From: CABYIR01 sp038103905
GTDB taxonomy: Bacteria > Pseudomonadota > Alphaproteobacteria > Pelagibacterales > AG-422-B15
NCBI GenBank assembly: GCA_038103905.1
Contig: JAYNZW010000003.1
Location: forward strand, 1 to 64,000
Length of the DNA stretch: 64,000 bases
Reading direction: 5' to 3'
Part shown: piece after piece, positions 35,777-45,261 of the stretch
How positions within the stretch are numbered: the first letter of the stretch is position 1
How the letters are laid out: each line of letters begins with the position of its first letter
Translations under genes and position numbers: made by a program
Notes under the pieces: model-generated
What the model was told of the DNA's origin: nothing
Database searches by the model: none
What the model saw: only the letters and a program-made list of their open reading frames with translations

Positions 35777-36814
35777 ATGGAAATTTCTATTTCTATACTC
35801 GATCATATCAAAGATCCTATTATCGTACTAAATACATCCCTTAATATTGAGTTTCAGAATAAATCTGCAATTGATTTATTTGATAACGATCAGAAAGGTC
35901 AGCACATATCTTTATTAGTCAGAGACCCAATTTTTCTTGAGTATATTGAAGATGCTGGTGATAACGAGGATAATGAAGGAATTGAAATTACTTTTGATAG
36001 TTATATTCAAAAAATATCAAAAGAACCGATTACATTTTTATTTAATGTAAAAAAGAATAGAGAATTAGTTTTTCTTATACTTAAAAATATTACTGAATTA
36101 AAAAGAATGGATCTTGTTAAGTCTTCATTTATTTCAAATGTAAGCCATGAAATGAAAACCCCATTATCTTCGATTATTGGATTTATTGAGACGATTAAAA
36201 ATTCTGCTCAAGATGATGAGGCGGCTAAAGGAAAATTTATTAATATAATAGAAAAAGAGTCATTAAGAATGAAACGGTTGCTTGATGATTTAATGGCTTT
36301 TAATCGCATAGAAACAGAAGAACACATCAAGCCTAAAGATAAAATTAATCTTAATGAAGTGATCCAGGAGATCATTATCAATCTTGAAAATGAAGCAAAT
36401 AAAAAAAATATACTGATTAAAGCCGAAGACACATACGATTTATTCGTGTTAGGTAATTATGATAATCTACTCCAGGTTTTTGCAAATATTATTGAAAACT
36501 CAATTAAATATGCCAACTCAGACACTGAGATATTAATTAATTTTGCACAAAAAAAATCAAATAATGATCTTAATCAATTTGCATTAGTTAAAATAAAAGA
36601 TTTTGGATCTTGAATTGAAAAATATCATATAACTAGATTAACAGAAAGATTTTATACAGTGGATCAAGCACGTTCTAGATCTGTTGGTGGAACTGGACTA
36701 GGACTTTCTATTGTGAAGCATATTTTAAATCGACACAGTGGAAAGTTAATTATCGAAAGTGAAGTTGGGAAGGGAAGTATATTTTCAGTTCAAATCCCTG
36801 TTTATAATCAGTAG
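35777..36814 (+). pseudogene. phoR: Phosphate-sensing histidine kinase PhoR, interrupted by an in-frame TGA
   Basis: A PAS-like sensor half (about 1-105) is followed by FISNVSHEMKTPL with the phosphorylated H124 and an N box NIIENSIKYA. The frame then meets TGA at 36611-36613 exactly where the G1 box DxGxGI needs Gly. The same frame continues with RLTERFYTVDQARSRSVGG and GTGLGLSIVKH to TAG at 36812-36814, giving 345 residues if read through. One base, TGA for GGA, separates it from an intact kinase. The truncated 278-residue product would lack ATP binding. It has no membrane segments, unlike E. coli PhoR. It lies upstream of the pst-pho genes it should serve. Confidence 0.85.
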
Positions 36815-36872
36815 CTTAAGTAATACAAATTTACTGATTTAAATGATTTCTTTTTTGAATTAGCCTTAAATT

Positions 36873-37607
36873 ATGCAAAGTCGCTTTGTTTTATTTGGGG
36901 CTGAACACTTAGTAACGTTAAGTATCATACTTTCTGCATCTATTTTAATTCCACTCATTTTTTATGCAGTAAATAATAAGATGGTAACAAGAAATATCTC
37001 TTATGTATTTGCATTTCTCTTAATCACTCATGAATTAGTGAAGCCATTTTATCGGTTCTACTTTTATGGTGACCCACTGTTGCAAATTATACCGATACAC
37101 ATTTGTCACATAGCTGCAATATCAATGGGATTATTTTTTATTTATAGAATACAATTTTTCTTTGAAATTGCTTTCTTCTGGGGTTTCACAGGTAACCTTG
37201 CAGCAATGCTTACCCCTGATTTAGCTTTAGGATTTCCTGATGCAAGGTTTATCACTTATTATTTCTCTCATGCGCTGCTACTAACAGCAGTAATGTTTGC
37301 ATGTATTAATTTATCTACAAATCTGAAATGGATAACCGTTCTTAAGATATTTATCGTTACTCTAATTGCGATGCCAATTATTTATATCATAAACATATTA
37401 TTGATTCGTTATGATGAAGGTGTGAACTATTGGTATCTAATGAAATCACCTGATGTGGGCACCATTTTGTCATTTTTCCCTAATCCACCAATGCATATTC
37501 CATATTTAATAGTTGCTGGCGCTTTATTATTCGCTTTAACATTCTTGCCTTACTACCTGATTAAAAAGAGCAATAAAAGAAAGTTTCAAAGCAGCTATAA
37601 TTTTTAA
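36873..37607 (+). CDS. TIGR02206/YwaF-like integral membrane protein
   Basis: A 244-residue protein with about seven hydrophobic segments. FGAEHLVTLSIIL at the start, LPI/IIPIHICHIAAISMG in the middle and GFPDARFITYYFSHALLL are typical of the TIGR02206 (YwaF) family of unknown function. It is placed between phoR and the Pho boxes before pstS. No link to phosphate is established; it simply lies in the interval. Confidence 0.82.
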   Translation: MQSRFVLFGAEHLVTLSIILSASILIPLIFYAVNNKMVTRNISYVFAFLLITHELVKPFYRFYFYGDPLLQIIPIHICHIAAISMGLFFIYRIQFFFEIAFFWGFTGNLAAMLTPDLALGFPDARFITYYFSHALLLTAVMFACINLSTNLKWITVLKIFIVTLIAMPIIYIINILLIRYDEGVNYWYLMKSPDVGTILSFFPNPPMHIPYLIVAGALLFALTFLPYYLIKKSNKRKFQSSYNF

Positions 37608-37610
37608 TAA

Positions 37611-37651
37611 TTGTCATAAAACTGTAACATTTCTGTTATAAATTTTTAACA
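37611..37651 (+). promoter_or_regulatory. Two tandem Pho boxes upstream of pstS
   Basis: TTGTCATAAAACTGTAACA (37611-37629) matches the E. coli Pho box closely, differing at about two positions. A second, weaker copy, CTGTTATAAATTTTTAACA, starts at 37633, exactly 22 bp later, which is the repeat unit for PhoB dimers. The pstS start is 43 bp beyond. PhoB from the same cluster should activate pstS here under phosphate limitation. Confidence 0.85.
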
Positions 37652-37693
37652 ATCAATCAGTAAGAAATAATTAATTTTAACAACGGAGAGATT

Positions 37694-38716
37694 ATGAACT
37701 TTATTAAGATTATTATTTTTACTTTTATAACATTTATATTTTCCATTTCATTCTCTTTAGCTAGAGACACCATTAAGATTGTTGGATCTTCTACTGTATA
37801 TCCTTATGCAACTGTCGTGGCTGAAAGATTTGGAAAAACTGGTTTTAATACACCGGTTATTGAAAGCACAGGTACCGGTGGAGGCATGAAACTATTTTGT
37901 GCTGGTGTAGGCACAAATTTTCCTGATATTACAAATGCATCAAGGCCAATTAAAGAAAAAGAAATCAAGCTTTGTAGTGATAATGGTGTCAATGACATTA
38001 TTGAAATCATAATAGGAAATGACGGCTTATCTTTTGCGCACAGTTTAGACGCAAATGATGCTGACTTTACTCAAGAGGAACTTTATTTAGCAATTGCATC
38101 ACATGTGCCTCAAAATGGAAAATTAATTGAAAATCCATTCCAAAAATGGAGCGATATTGACTCATCATTGCCCAACCACAAGATTGAGGTTCTAGTTGCT
38201 CCACCTACATCAGGTACAAGAGATGCGTGGAACTCATTAATTATGGTAAAGGGATGTAAATCATCAGGTGGATATGAGTTATGGGAGAACGCTGGAGAAA
38301 AAGCTAAAAAGAAATGTGCCGTAGTTAGAGAAGATGGAAGAGTCATCGAAGCTGGAGAAAATGATACATTGATAGTTCAAAAATTATCTGAAGATCCAGA
38401 ACGATTTGGATATTTTGGTTATAGCTATCTTTTGGCTAATGAGGACAAAGTAAAGTCCGCATCAATCTCTGGAATTCAACCAACTCTTGATGGTATCCAA
38501 GATTATTCATACCCAATTGCTCGTCCACTTCAATTCTACGTAAAAAAGGCCCACGTAGGTGTAGTCCCAGGAATTGAAGAATTCTTAGAAGCTTTTACGA
38601 GCGAAAATGCAATGGGAGAAGATGGTTATTTAACAGACATCGGTTTAGTTGCGTTATCAGATGATAATGCATCAGATATTAGATCGAGAGTCGCAAACTT
38701 AGAAATTATTAAATAA
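37694..38716 (+). CDS. pstS: Phosphate ABC transporter substrate-binding protein PstS
   Basis: A 340-residue periplasmic protein with a signal peptide ending at SLA, then DTIKIVGSSTVYPYATVVAE, the PstS phosphate loop. TGTGGGMKLFC and PPTSGTRDAWNSL are the other phosphate contacts. GGAGAG nine bases upstream supports the ATG at 37694. It binds inorganic phosphate for PstCAB. It follows two Pho boxes and is separated from pstC by a hairpin, which fits a high PstS to PstCAB ratio. Confidence 0.95.
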   Translation: MNFIKIIIFTFITFIFSISFSLARDTIKIVGSSTVYPYATVVAERFGKTGFNTPVIESTGTGGGMKLFCAGVGTNFPDITNASRPIKEKEIKLCSDNGVNDIIEIIIGNDGLSFAHSLDANDADFTQEELYLAIASHVPQNGKLIENPFQKWSDIDSSLPNHKIEVLVAPPTSGTRDAWNSLIMVKGCKSSGGYELWENAGEKAKKKCAVVREDGRVIEAGENDTLIVQKLSEDPERFGYFGYSYLLANEDKVKSASISGIQPTLDGIQDYSYPIARPLQFYVKKAHVGVVPGIEEFLEAFTSENAMGEDGYLTDIGLVALSDDNASDIRSRVANLEIIK

Positions 38717-38751
38717 TTTATTTAAAAAGATTCATTTAATTTTTTCTTATT

Positions 38752-38780
38752 AAGCAAGGCAGCGATATGCTGTCTTGTTT
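38752..38780 (+). terminator. Hairpin between pstS and pstC (partial terminator or mRNA stabiliser)
   Basis: GCAAGGCAGC pairs with GCTGTCTTGT around the loop GATAT, giving about ten pairs with G-T wobbles, extended by two A-T pairs. The T tract after it is interrupted (TTTATTTATTTG). Such hairpins after binding-protein genes usually reduce downstream expression or protect the pstS message. Confidence 0.65.
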
Positions 38781-38799
38781 ATTTATTTGAAGGAAGTTT

Positions 38800-40185
38800 A
38801 TGGGTCTATTATTAATTTTATTAATTCTGTTAATAGGAATCTTTGGATATTTTTTAGGGAAACTTAAAGCTAATAAACTAAGAACTTCATCAGGCAAATC
38901 ACTTAATTCATTAAACTATTACTATGGTTATTATGTAGCTTTATATGCAATGGTACCATCGATACTATTGTTATTAGCCATATCAATATTTGATAAGTTC
39001 TATATTGAATTTTATATCCTAAGTGACTTCAGTGAAGATTTAATTTCTTCAGAAAAAGAACTTATATTTACTCAAATAGTTAATACTGCTCAAGGAATTA
39101 AGCTGTTTGACACTGCAGATATTCTTATTGATAGGGCAGCTGAAAAATATTTATATATAAAAGATGTTATAAGAAATTTAACCTATACGTCTGTTATTGC
39201 ATTCTCGTCTATATTATTATTTTTTGCATATAGAAAAGTAAACTCAGAATTAGATTCACGTTCTATTGTTGAAACTTTTTTATTGGTTTTATTCTTTATG
39301 TGCTCTTTAGTGGCTATACTGACAACAGTTGGAATAATTTTTTCTCTACTTTTTCAAACCATAAAATTCTTTTCACAAGTTCCAATATCTGATTTTCTTT
39401 TTGGACTTCAATGGTCTCCTCAAAAAGTTTTTGTTACTGACAGTGGTGAACTGGATACGCGTGATTTACAAAATGCATTTGGTGCAATTCCATTATTCGC
39501 AGGAACATTCTTAATTGCTTTTATTGCAATGTGCGTTGCAATCCCTGTGGGACTTATGACAGCAATCTATCTTGCAGAATATTCATCTAGTCGCGTAAGG
39601 GATTGGACTAAACCAATTATTGAAATTTTAGCAGGGATACCAACTGTTGTTTACGGTTTTTTTGCAGCGTTAACAGTTGCTCCAATTGTTCGGGATGTAG
39701 GTCAGAGCGCTGGCTTTTCAGTGTCTTCTGAAAGTGCTTTAGCTGCTGGTTTTGTCATGGGCGTCATGATTATTCCATTTGTTTCATCATTATCTGATGA
39801 TGTCATTAACTCAGTTCCTCAAAGTTTGAGAGACGGATCTTATGCATTAGGCGCAACGAAGAGTGAAACTATAAAGAAAGTATTATTACCTGCAGCCTTA
39901 CCAGGTATCGTTGGTTCTTTTTTATTAGCTATTTCAAGAGCTATTGGTGAGACAATGATTGTCGTAATGGCTGCTGGATTAGCCGCAAAATTAACAGCTA
40001 ATCCATTAGATGCAGCAACTACAATTACCACACAAATTGTTGTGATTTTAATTGGTGATCAGGAATTTGATAGTCCTAAGACGCAGGCCGCATTTGCTCT
40101 TGGTTTAACTTTATTTTTAGTAACTTTATTTTTAAATTTTATCGCGCTGCAAGTTGTAAAAAAATACACAGAAAAATATGACTAG
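38800..40185 (+). CDS. pstC: Phosphate ABC transporter permease PstC, long form
   Basis: At 461 residues this is longer than E. coli PstC (319). The N-terminal 200 residues add about four membrane segments and a periplasmic stretch, as in other alphaproteobacterial PstC proteins. The permease core has GAIPLFAGTFLIAFIAM, EILAGIPTVVYGFFA, and the coupling region DGSYALGATKSETIKKVLLP. GAAGGAAG precedes the ATG. It overlaps pstA by eight bases and forms the inner-membrane channel with it. Confidence 0.94.
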   Translation: MGLLLILLILLIGIFGYFLGKLKANKLRTSSGKSLNSLNYYYGYYVALYAMVPSILLLLAISIFDKFYIEFYILSDFSEDLISSEKELIFTQIVNTAQGIKLFDTADILIDRAAEKYLYIKDVIRNLTYTSVIAFSSILLFFAYRKVNSELDSRSIVETFLLVLFFMCSLVAILTTVGIIFSLLFQTIKFFSQVPISDFLFGLQWSPQKVFVTDSGELDTRDLQNAFGAIPLFAGTFLIAFIAMCVAIPVGLMTAIYLAEYSSSRVRDWTKPIIEILAGIPTVVYGFFAALTVAPIVRDVGQSAGFSVSSESALAAGFVMGVMIIPFVSSLSDDVINSVPQSLRDGSYALGATKSETIKKVLLPAALPGIVGSFLLAISRAIGETMIVVMAAGLAAKLTANPLDAATTITTQIVVILIGDQEFDSPKTQAAFALGLTLFLVTLFLNFIALQVVKKYTEKYD

Positions 40186-41446
40186 AGTTAATAATGATAA
40201 TAGGTTAGCAAAACGACTTAATGCTGAAAAACGATTTCAATTTTATTGTATTTCAGCGATTGCATTTTCATTAATTTTTGTAGTAATTTTATTCATAAAT
40301 ATCTTTTCTTCCGGATATTCAGCCTTTTACAAAACAGTTATTGAAGTTGATTTTGATGTAACTCAAATTGATGAAGATATTGCAACGCTAACAGATTTGG
40401 AAATCAGAAAGCTTGATATATTTGGACTATCAAAGAAAACTATTTATTCATTGTATCCTGATTTAGATGATCGTAAGTCAAAAAAAATGTTAATTAAAAT
40501 ATTTAGTATCGAATATGAAGATGAAATAAAGAGTCATTTAATTAAAAATAAAAAAAACCTTTCAAATATTGAAACAATCCTTTTGACTGCTTCAGATGAT
40601 GTCGATCAAGTTAAAAAAGGAAATTATCCAAGAGAATTATCTGAAGATAGAAGAAGAATTAAAGATATTCAATTATCATTTTACGATGATCTAGAGGAAC
40701 GAGGAAAAGTAAAATATATTTTTAATATTCCTTTTCTAACAAGAGGAGATTCCAGAGAGCCTGAATTAGCTGGAGTCGGAGGATCATTATTAGGATCATT
40801 TTTTACAATCATTACAGTTCTAATATTATCTTTTCCTATTGGTATTTTATCAGCGATATATCTTCAGGAATTTGCAAAATCTAATCGAATTACAGATTTT
40901 ATTGAAATTAATATAAATAATTTAGCTGCAGTCCCATCAATTGTATTTGGGTTGCTGGGACTTGGTATAATTTTAAATGTATTTGAATTTCCAAGATCAA
41001 CACCATTGGTTGGTGGCATGGTTCTAGCACTACTTACTCTACCAAGAATAATCATTCCTACTAGAGCCGCACTTAGGGCTGTGCCACCTTCCATAAGAGA
41101 AGGTGCATTGGCTGTTGGTGCAACAAAAATGCAAACAGTTATGCATCATGTTGTGCCATTGGCTATGCCAGGAGCATTAACAGGTACTATAATTGGTCTT
41201 GCTCAAGCATTGGGAGAGACCGCTCCATTGTTATTAATAGGAATGGTAGCATTCGTTGTCGATGTGCCTTCGTCGCCATTAGATGCCTCAGCATCCCTTC
41301 CAGTACAAGTTTATTTGTGGGCAGAAAGCGCTGAAAGAGGATATGTAGAAAAAACATCCGCAACAATTATGTTATTGCTATTATTCTTGATTTTAATGAA
41401 TTTAACAGCAGTAATTATACGTCGTAAATTTGAAACGAAATGGTAA
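40178..41446 (+). CDS. pstA: Phosphate ABC transporter permease PstA
   Basis: A 422-residue permease with an extended periplasmic loop (about 45-185) rich in Asp, Lys and Ile after the first membrane helix. The core has GSLLGSFFTIITVLILSFP, NLAAVPSIVFGLLGLG and the coupling region REGALAVGATKMQTVMHHVV. The length fits the long-form alphaproteobacterial PstA. It is translationally coupled to pstC and ends 10 bp before the pstB start. Confidence 0.93.
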   Translation: MTRVNNDNRLAKRLNAEKRFQFYCISAIAFSLIFVVILFINIFSSGYSAFYKTVIEVDFDVTQIDEDIATLTDLEIRKLDIFGLSKKTIYSLYPDLDDRKSKKMLIKIFSIEYEDEIKSHLIKNKKNLSNIETILLTASDDVDQVKKGNYPRELSEDRRRIKDIQLSFYDDLEERGKVKYIFNIPFLTRGDSREPELAGVGGSLLGSFFTIITVLILSFPIGILSAIYLQEFAKSNRITDFIEININNLAAVPSIVFGLLGLGIILNVFEFPRSTPLVGGMVLALLTLPRIIIPTRAALRAVPPSIREGALAVGATKMQTVMHHVVPLAMPGALTGTIIGLAQALGETAPLLLIGMVAFVVDVPSSPLDASASLPVQVYLWAESAERGYVEKTSATIMLLLLFLILMNLTAVIIRRKFETKW

Positions 41447-41456
41447 AATATATTTC

Positions 41457-42218
41457 ATGAATAAGGAAAAAATAAGCGCAAACAATATCAATGTCCATTA
41501 CGGAGATAAGCAAGCTCTATTTGATATTAATATGAAAATGAATGAAAAAGAAGTAACGGCCCTTATAGGCCCTTCTGGTTGCGGTAAATCAACTTTTCTT
41601 AGATGTATAAATAGAATGAACGATGTGATCGATAATTGTAAAATTTCTGGAAATATAACAGTTGATGGACATAATATTTATTCTAAAGATACAAAGGTTG
41701 AAAGATTGAGAGAAAACATTGGAATGGTCTTCCAGAAACCTAACCCGTTTCCAAAATCAATTTTTGAAAACGTTGCTTATGGACCAAGAATACACGGAAC
41801 TGCTTTAGATAAAACTGATTTAGAAGAGGTTGTTGTTAACAGTCTCAAAAGAGCTGCAATTTTTGATGAAGTGAAGGATAGAATGCATGAGTCTGGAACT
41901 AGTTTATCTGGGGGTCAGCAACAAAGATTATGCATTGCAAGAGCTATATCAGTTAATCCAGAGATCATTTTAATGGATGAACCTTGTTCAGCTTTAGATC
42001 CTATAGCAACAGCAAAAATTGAAGATTTAATGGGCGAGCTCTCAAAAGATTTTACAATTGTTATAGTTACACATTCAATGCAACAGGCTGCAAGAGTATC
42101 AAAAAAAACAGGTTTTTTTCATATGGGCTATTTAATTGAAGTTGGTCCAACAGAAGTAATATTTTCAAATCCAGAAAATCAAAAAACTCAAGACTATATA
42201 ACAGGAAGGTTTGGATAA
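41457..42218 (+). CDS. pstB: Phosphate ABC transporter ATPase PstB
   Basis: From the ATG at 41457 it has 253 residues, the usual PstB length. INVHYGDKQAL, Walker A GPSGCGKST followed by FLRCINRMND, the GMVFQKPNPFPKSIFENV region, signature LSGGQQQRLCIARA and Walker B ILMDEPCSALDP are all canonical. An in-frame TTG at 41430 overlaps pstA but would add atypical residues. It powers phosphate uptake and overlaps phoU by one base (TAATG). Confidence 0.96.
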   Translation: MNKEKISANNINVHYGDKQALFDINMKMNEKEVTALIGPSGCGKSTFLRCINRMNDVIDNCKISGNITVDGHNIYSKDTKVERLRENIGMVFQKPNPFPKSIFENVAYGPRIHGTALDKTDLEEVVVNSLKRAAIFDEVKDRMHESGTSLSGGQQQRLCIARAISVNPEIILMDEPCSALDPIATAKIEDLMGELSKDFTIVIVTHSMQQAARVSKKTGFFHMGYLIEVGPTEVIFSNPENQKTQDYITGRFG

Positions 42219-42913
42219 TGAGTGATCATATAGTTTCAGCCTACGACGATCAATTAAATTTAATTAATACAAATTTAATTAAATTAGGCGGTTTAGTTGA
42301 GTCTCAATTAAAGAATGCAATAAAATCTCTTTCAGATAAAGATACATCTCTTGCAGATCAAGTTGTTAATGATGATAATAAAATTGATGATCTTGAAAAA
42401 GAAATTCATGAATTAATATACAAAGTAATTGCAATGAGGCAACCTATTGCAATTGATTTAAGAACAGTTTTATCTGCTGTTACAATTGCAAAAGATCTTG
42501 AACGTATGGGCGATCATGCAACAAATATTGCTAAAAGGGCAGCTGATTTAAAAATTTATATGCCAGATTCTCCAATTGCCGAGATTGCATCTATGGCAAG
42601 TGAAGTTCAATTAAGTATTACTAAAGTTTTAGATGCTTATGTTGCTAAATCAGGTGAATTAGCTTTGGAAGTATGGGATAAAGATATTGTAATCGACAAA
42701 TCATATGTAACTATTTACAAACATCTTCTTAGAACGATGTCAAAAAAACCTGAGACGATACCTGGATGTTCTCAGCTTCTAGCAATTGCAAAAAATATTG
42801 AACGTATTGGAGACTATGTTCAAAATATTGCTGAAGATATCCACTTCATTGTCAAAGGAGAGGTGTTAATTAGAGAAGCTTCTAACGAGGATGATTGGGA
42901 AACATTAGAATAA
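42218..42913 (+). CDS. phoU: Phosphate signalling protein PhoU
   Basis: A 231-residue helical protein with two PhoU repeats. Each repeat holds the metal-binding-type motif: TIAKDLERMGDHATNIAKRA (near 88-107) and AIAKNIERIGDYVQNIAED (near 187-205). PhoU links PstB to PhoR and damps the regulon when phosphate is plentiful. Its start is within the pstB stop. With PhoR possibly broken, its effect on PhoB here is uncertain. Confidence 0.95.
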   Translation: MSDHIVSAYDDQLNLINTNLIKLGGLVESQLKNAIKSLSDKDTSLADQVVNDDNKIDDLEKEIHELIYKVIAMRQPIAIDLRTVLSAVTIAKDLERMGDHATNIAKRAADLKIYMPDSPIAEIASMASEVQLSITKVLDAYVAKSGELALEVWDKDIVIDKSYVTIYKHLLRTMSKKPETIPGCSQLLAIAKNIERIGDYVQNIAEDIHFIVKGEVLIREASNEDDWETLE

Positions 42914-42915
42914 TA

Positions 42916-43602
42916 ATGAAACCAAAAATTCTAATAATTGAAGATGAAATTTCAATTTCAGAATTAGTTAAATATAACTTAGAAAAAAATAATTATAGTG
43001 TTGATGTGTGTGAAGATGGAGAGTCTGCAATTGATCAAATTTTTGGCGATGTTAAATATGACTTAATGATAATTGACTGGATGATTCCAAATCTATCTGG
43101 CCTTGAGATTGCTAGAAGAGTACGAAAAGCTAAAGATACAAAAAATATTCCAATAATAATGCTTACTGCAAAAAGTGAAGAGTCTGACAAAGTTATGGCA
43201 TTTAATAGTGAAATTGATGATTACATAACAAAACCGTTTTCGGTTAATGAGTTAGTGGCAAGAGTTAAAGCTGTTTTAAAAAGATTAAGACCCGTTTTTT
43301 ACGATGAAAAGTTAACTTATCAAGGAATAATATTGGATATATCTACTCACAAAGTTTCCCGTGATGGAGTAAACATAAAGCTGGGGCCGACAGAATTTAA
43401 TTTACTGAAATTTCTTATGGAAAATCAAGGTAGAGTTTTTTCAAGACAACAGCTATTAGATTACGTTTGGACTACAAGTCCTTATGTTGAGCCACGTACT
43501 GTTGATGTTCACATCAGAAGATTAAGAAGATCTCTTAATGATGGCTTTAAATTAGATCCAATTCGAACAATCCGATCCGCAGGTTACTCATTAGGGGCTT
43601 AG
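42916..43602 (+). CDS. phoB: Phosphate regulon response regulator PhoB
   Basis: A 228-residue OmpR-type regulator from the ATG at 42916, two bases after the phoU stop. The receiver domain has IIEDE acidic residues, the phosphoacceptor Asp in IIDWMIPNLSG, and MLTAKSEE followed by DDYITKPF. The winged-helix domain has LGPTEFNLLKFLM and RTVDVHIRRLRRSL. Phospho-PhoB should bind the Pho boxes at 37611-37651. It is normally phosphorylated by PhoR, whose gene upstream carries a stop codon. Confidence 0.95.
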   Translation: MKPKILIIEDEISISELVKYNLEKNNYSVDVCEDGESAIDQIFGDVKYDLMIIDWMIPNLSGLEIARRVRKAKDTKNIPIIMLTAKSEESDKVMAFNSEIDDYITKPFSVNELVARVKAVLKRLRPVFYDEKLTYQGIILDISTHKVSRDGVNIKLGPTEFNLLKFLMENQGRVFSRQQLLDYVWTTSPYVEPRTVDVHIRRLRRSLNDGFKLDPIRTIRSAGYSLGA

Positions 43603-43612
43603 TATCTTTTAA

Positions 43613-44446
43613 TTAAGATGAATATTCTAGAATTACTACACCAGCAAACAAGACTATCGAAGCAAGCAACCTTCTCAATAAGCCTTTTTCTTTGAAAAAT
43701 ATTAATCCAATTAATGATGCAAATATAATGCTGCTCTCTCGTATTGAGGCAACATAATAAATAGGAGCTTGAGTATAAGCCCATAAGACTAGTGAATAGG
43801 ATGTTAACGAGCCAATTGATGCAACAATAAGTGAATACTTATTTTTAATAAACGTTGAAACAATCAATTCTTTTTGATTAGCAAGTGAATACACTAACAT
43901 CGGAATTGGAATTAATAGAAATAACCAAACTATAAATTGCTGGGTTGACTCAGCGGTTTTAACCCCCATGGCGTCAACTAATGTATAAAAAACTATTGAA
44001 ATAGGAAAATATAGTAGTGAGATTATGATTTTGAAATTTAGTTTCAATTTTTGAGCATTAAATAGAATTAATATCCCTAAAATTATAATGCCAATTCCAA
44101 TAAGCTCGTTTATTGAAATTGATCTGTTAAAAAAAAATAAAAGTATAATAACGGTAAGAAGAGGGGCCAAGCCTCTTGCAAATGGATAGGCAACAGAGAA
44201 ATCTTCATTTTGATACGCTCTAGTTAATGAATGCATATACATTGTATGAGCGATAATACTTATACCCAGATACATGCATGTTTCAAGAGGGGGAATCCCA
44301 ACAACAAACGTAAAAGGAGCAACAATTATACCGATGATGGTTGCTAATATTGTCATTTTAGCAAAACCATTACCTTTATTTTTAATAAAGGCATTCCATG
44401 ATGCATGAAGTATTGCAGCAATCAATATAACAGTTAAAACACTCAT
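43613..44446 (-). CDS. EamA/DMT-family transporter
   Basis: A 277-residue membrane protein with about ten helices in two EamA halves. ILHASWNAFIKNKGN is a typical first segment, and IRESSIIFASLIGLIFFKE the last repeat motif. It is the fourth gene of a minus-strand operon: SDR, small membrane protein, PNPOx-like protein, transporter. One base lies between it and the PNPOx-like stop. Substrate unknown. It converges on phoB with ten bases between ends. Confidence 0.86.
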   Translation of the reverse strand: MSVLTVILIAAILHASWNAFIKNKGNGFAKMTILATIIGIIVAPFTFVVGIPPLETCMYLGISIIAHTMYMHSLTRAYQNEDFSVAYPFARGLAPLLTVIILLFFFNRSISINELIGIGIIILGILILFNAQKLKLNFKIIISLLYFPISIVFYTLVDAMGVKTAESTQQFIVWLFLLIPIPMLVYSLANQKELIVSTFIKNKYSLIVASIGSLTSYSLVLWAYTQAPIYYVASIRESSIIFASLIGLIFFKEKGLLRRLLASIVLFAGVVILEYSS

Positions 44447-44447
44447 A

Positions 44448-45068
44448 CTAAGGAGCTAGCCATTGTTTATTAACTTCATCATTTTGAATTTCAAATAGAG
44501 CTCTTCTGTGTCCAAATCGATGTAAATATAGCCATTCAATTTTTTTTATCCTTATGTCGATCAAAGAAAAATTTTTATATCCTTTTTGTAGTACTTCATC
44601 ATCGGGTACAGTTTTTTCATGTTCTGGTAAGTATCCTGATAGTGGAACATCTGATTTTGAGCCTGGAGCCTTCTCAACAATATAGCATTTTTTACTAAAT
44701 GATCTTATGTTCTTCCAAACCTCACTCGTTCTATCGTTCTGATTGTTGATTTCAGCCGTACCTTTGATCTGAATCTGAATTTTTTTGTCATGACTATAAA
44801 GTAAAACTGTTACATTAGGATTATCATTTATCTTATTGATTTTATTGGATCTTATATCTGTATGAAAACTGATTGTGAGATTATCTTTATCAGCATGTCG
44901 GAGAACAACGGTACGAAGTGATGGATAATCATCGGAATGTGTTGAGACATAACATTGATGAAATTCTGATTTTGAATCTTTTTTTCCTCTTATAAGACTT
45001 GTCCAAATCTCATTATAAATAAGATCTAAGTCATCATAGTGATTGGGTAGGTCTAATTCATTCATCAT
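44448..45068 (-). CDS. Pyridoxamine 5'-phosphate oxidase-like FMN-binding split-barrel protein
   Basis: A 206-residue split-barrel protein. PSLRTVVLRHADKDNLTISF and DIRSNKINKINDNPNVTVLL are the FMN-phosphate-binding region of PNPOx-type proteins, and EWLYLHRFGHRRALFEI matches the C-terminal end of the Alr4036-like group. True PdxH is about this length, but the C-terminal PLP motifs are changed, so a general FMN oxidoreductase is more likely. It overlaps the 67-residue membrane gene by 11 bases. Confidence 0.85.
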   Translation of the reverse strand: MMNELDLPNHYDDLDLIYNEIWTSLIRGKKDSKSEFHQCYVSTHSDDYPSLRTVVLRHADKDNLTISFHTDIRSNKINKINDNPNVTVLLYSHDKKIQIQIKGTAEINNQNDRTSEVWKNIRSFSKKCYIVEKAPGSKSDVPLSGYLPEHEKTVPDDEVLQKGYKNFSLIDIRIKKIEWLYLHRFGHRRALFEIQNDEVNKQWLAP

Positions 45069-45261
45069 TTTTATTTATCTTGTAATAAATTGAAAGCAAG
45101 AGCCATAATACAACGATTTCAAACCAATTTGTTTGAAGAAATACAAGAGGATTTCTTGAAATCATATATAGATCAAATGTTGTTAAGTTAACATAAGCAA
45201 ATATTACTATGATGATAATATAAATAAAAATTCGATATTTTTTAAGAAACTCTTTTACCAT
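45058..45261 (-). CDS. Small two-helix membrane protein, 67 residues
   Basis: A 67-residue protein with a basic N-terminus KEFLKKYR, a first helix IFIYIIIIVIFAYVNL and a second FEIVVLWLLLSIYY. It overlaps the SDR stop by seven bases and the PNPOx-like start by 11, which firmly places it in the operon and supports it as a real gene. No family recognised. Confidence 0.7.
   Translation of the reverse strand: MVKEFLKKYRIFIYIIIIVIFAYVNLTTFDLYMISRNPLVFLQTNWFEIVVLWLLLSIYYKINKNDE

Noticed and set aside
36611..36613. Selenocysteine or recoded TGA in phoR
   Set aside because: The codon replaces a glycine, no SECIS-like element is evident, and TGA is a normal stop in other genes here such as several ATGA overlaps. 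A point change is simpler.
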